DNA of 64,000 nt from Apteryx mantelli (Eukaryota; Chordata; Aves; Apterygiformes; Apterygidae). The stretch spans positions 53,978,262 through 54,042,261 of the forward strand of contig NC_089979.1 in the NCBI RefSeq assembly GCF_036417845.1, given 5' to 3'. The notes under the pieces were generated by a model. That model searched no databases. It had not been told where the DNA came from and saw only the letters and a program-made list of their open reading frames with translations. Positions 62,101-64,000 of this stretch are shown piece by piece (the stretch's first letter is position 1; each line of letters starts with the position of its first letter). The translations under genes were made by a program, and so were the position numbers.

Positions 62101-64000
62101 GTCCACAAAAATGGTGATGATGAAGTCTTCCCATTAGAAATTAAATATTTTTTTGCTACCACAATGGTGAGCATTAGGCAATTACCTTCTGTCATTTAAG
62201 CTATTTGTCCAGATAGGTTCACAAATAAATCCCTGCTTTCATGAGTCTGATGATACTTTAAAAATGAAAAAGAAAAAAGCAAGCTATTTTCTGTTCCAGA
62301 GGAACAGCACCAAGGACTACTGTAAATGTAATGGATTCTGTCCCAAACCACTGTATGCATTTTGTCTGAATGTTGTCCATAATCTTTGGTACATATCAGA
62401 AGTAAGCAATAGCCACTAATTATTGGTCATTGCAAAATCAAAAAGTGAGTATTTCCAAAGATGTACATAAATTCTGAGTCAATGCAAGGAGTTATTAAGG
62501 CCACAGCTATTAAATGGATGAACTGCTCAGGATCACTTCTGCGTTTGACAAGTGCAGTTTATGAATCTCAGAGGGGGTTTATGTACTACCGATAATGCAG
62601 TCTTTTCAGCAGCAACCTCCACAGCTGAATGTTGCGACCTCAAGCGCAAGGGACGGAGGAAGAGCAGGCAAAGCTCAGGCGTAGATGTGGATGCTTTCTG
62701 GATTTGTTGTTCTTACTGCACCAAAGGGGACACAATGGATGCAAAGTGTCCTCAACAAGCCTCATTTCCCAGGACCCACTGGGACCCACCAGTTTCCATT
62801 CATATGCTCAGAGCATATACAATTTAGACTCCCGCTCTGTCTCAAAAACTCCCCAGAACCCAACTATGATAATTTGCAATTTAAAGATGCAGTAATTTTT
62901 TGCCATAAGTTTTCAGACGTGGTTGAGGTGCTGCTGTTTTTTCATTTCTTTTTGCTTACTTTTAAAAATAAATACATTTTTGGGGTAACGAAAAATGAGG
63001 GTTGCTCTGTATTTTGGAACATGGAAGGCTGTGATTGTGCCAGTGAAACTACATTAAGAGGAAACCTGGGATAAAGTAAACCAGTAACAAATTTAGTCAT
63101 CCCCTTTTCTATTTACAAGCCTGGAAGAAGTTCTTTGATATTGCAATATTTTTTGTTATTCAACATCATTCTAAAGCACCTTGTATGGATCTAGGTTAGG
63201 TATTAGCACTTGTTTATAAAATGCTCTCTTCAACTAGATCTTGGAATATTCAGTGTTTATGGTGTGTGACTGATCATTTTCATCACACCAGACACTTACT
63301 GTTCCTTGTTTATTAATAGAAACTTTTATAAAGGGCAGAAAGATTGGAAATTTCCAAATGCATGCAAAACCATTCCAAGTGTCTGAGAACTGAAAGTGCT
63401 CTTTGAAATTTCCATGAAAAATATTTGGAAAGAGTCAAGAACACTGTTTGAAGAGACCTGGTGTTACTTTTCAGACAAAAAGCTATGTAGGGGAGTTGAG
63501 GTCAAGAGTCCCTATTGCCAGGTTGGAAATAAAAAAAATGGAGTTTTGTAGCAATTATTTCTAAACCAAACATTATAAAAGGTAGAATCCAAAGGCAAAG
63601 GTAAACTTAAAATAAATCCAATGAGATCACAGAAGGGCACCATAACCCTGACCCTTCAGTGACCCATGTAATAGCTGTATGCTGGTGCTTGTGATGACAC
63701 GTCAGCAATCCCACGTTAAACTTACTTTAAAGGCACATTAGCTTCTCCTCTTCTTTGTGCTTCCAGTAGTTGCATTCACTCCTTAATGAAAAAGTGCCAG
63801 TGCCTTCTGCCCTCTTCCCCTTATGCCCACGTTACCTCCAAGCACCCTTGTGCTGTTCTCTTCTCACCTTCCTCCTTGACTGAACACTGCAGCGAGCAAA
63901 GTAACCCTCTCTGAGATACCGGTTAATTCTTTTTTCTTTTTTGTTTTTAGCAGAAACGCCTTCACAGCAACTTGTTCAAAACAGCTGCTGTGTGCAAATG

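Larger units (their letters stand above)
11155..64000 (-). other. DLGAP1: DLGAP1 gene, 3' part (partial transcription unit)
   Basis: This is the span of the only gene recognised in the window. DLGAP1 (GKAP, SAPAP1) is a postsynaptic-density scaffold. In the known family its N-terminal repeats bind the guanylate-kinase domain of PSD-95 and its C-terminus binds Shank. The six exons seen total 1340 nt and encode 445 complete codons plus two bases of another and the stop. That is a little under half of a protein usually about 980 residues long. All exon joins keep frame and every intron has GT and AG ends. Residue identity to mammalian DLGAP1, as I remember it, is very high and clearly better than to DLGAP2-4. 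The 5' exons, promoter and start codon lie beyond position 64000. Confidence 0.95.
41400..64000 (-). other. DLGAP1 large intron, partial
   Basis: At least 22.6 kb of intron lies upstream of the exon ending at 41399. Both strands were read for the preceding DLGAP1 sequence (the conserved block before VSSCITT) without finding it. Contents include a relic repeat at 42120-42190, a GTTAAC-rich palindromic cluster (44858-44915), a CR1 3' tail (49100-49200), a perfect 26-bp palindrome (49795-49820), a 17-base A tract (51087-51103) and a GAAA-loop hairpin (59083-59104). A short alternative first exon could be missed by eye. The rest is ordinary AT-rich intron. Confidence 0.75.

Noticed and set aside
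1..64000. CRISPR arrays, operons, integrated virus or other mobile system
   Set aside because: No regularly spaced direct repeats, no clustered genes and no viral or transposase reading frames were seen; the window is ordinary vertebrate intron and intergenic DNA.

Overview
The window is vertebrate nuclear DNA: short exons with GT/AG introns, microsatellites, decayed retroelements and no operon-like gene packing. Two fossil CR1 LINE 3' ends (31561-32117 and about 49100-49200) and several relics of a GAAGTCAATGG-type repeat suggest a sauropsid amniote, most likely a bird, with turtle or crocodilian less likely. No primate or rodent SINEs were seen.

One protein-coding gene is supported: the 3' half of DLGAP1 (GKAP/SAPAP1), the postsynaptic scaffold linking PSD-95 to Shank. 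It is read on the minus strand. Six coding exons, in transcript order, are 41399-41026, 37803-37712, 30122-29704, 21230-21139, 18195-18043 and 15104-14895. They join without any frame break (intron phases 1/0/2/1/0/0) into the C-terminal 445 or so residues, ending in the Shank-binding PDZ ligand QTRL. The upstream exons and promoter lie beyond the right edge.

Layout: 1-11150 is presumed intergenic DNA downstream of DLGAP1, GC- and CpG-rich in its first 5 kb. 11155-14894 is the probable 3' UTR. It is unusual in holding dinucleotide repeats, a six-tract G-quadruplex motif on the sense strand, a roughly 430-bp CpG island and a 1.7-kb AT-rich distal block ending at an AATAAA signal. 15105-41025 holds the exons and five introns of 2.9-8.5 kb. 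41400-64000 is a single partial intron in which no exon was recognised.

Functionally, the exons present carry a proline-rich SH3-type ligand, the dynein-light-chain-type GIQVD/GVQVE motifs, the conserved C-terminal GKAP homology region and the PDZ ligand. No novel gene system was found. The points most worth checking are the tandem acceptor at 30114-30125, the CpG island and G-quadruplex in the 3' UTR, and a perfect 26-bp palindrome in the large intron.
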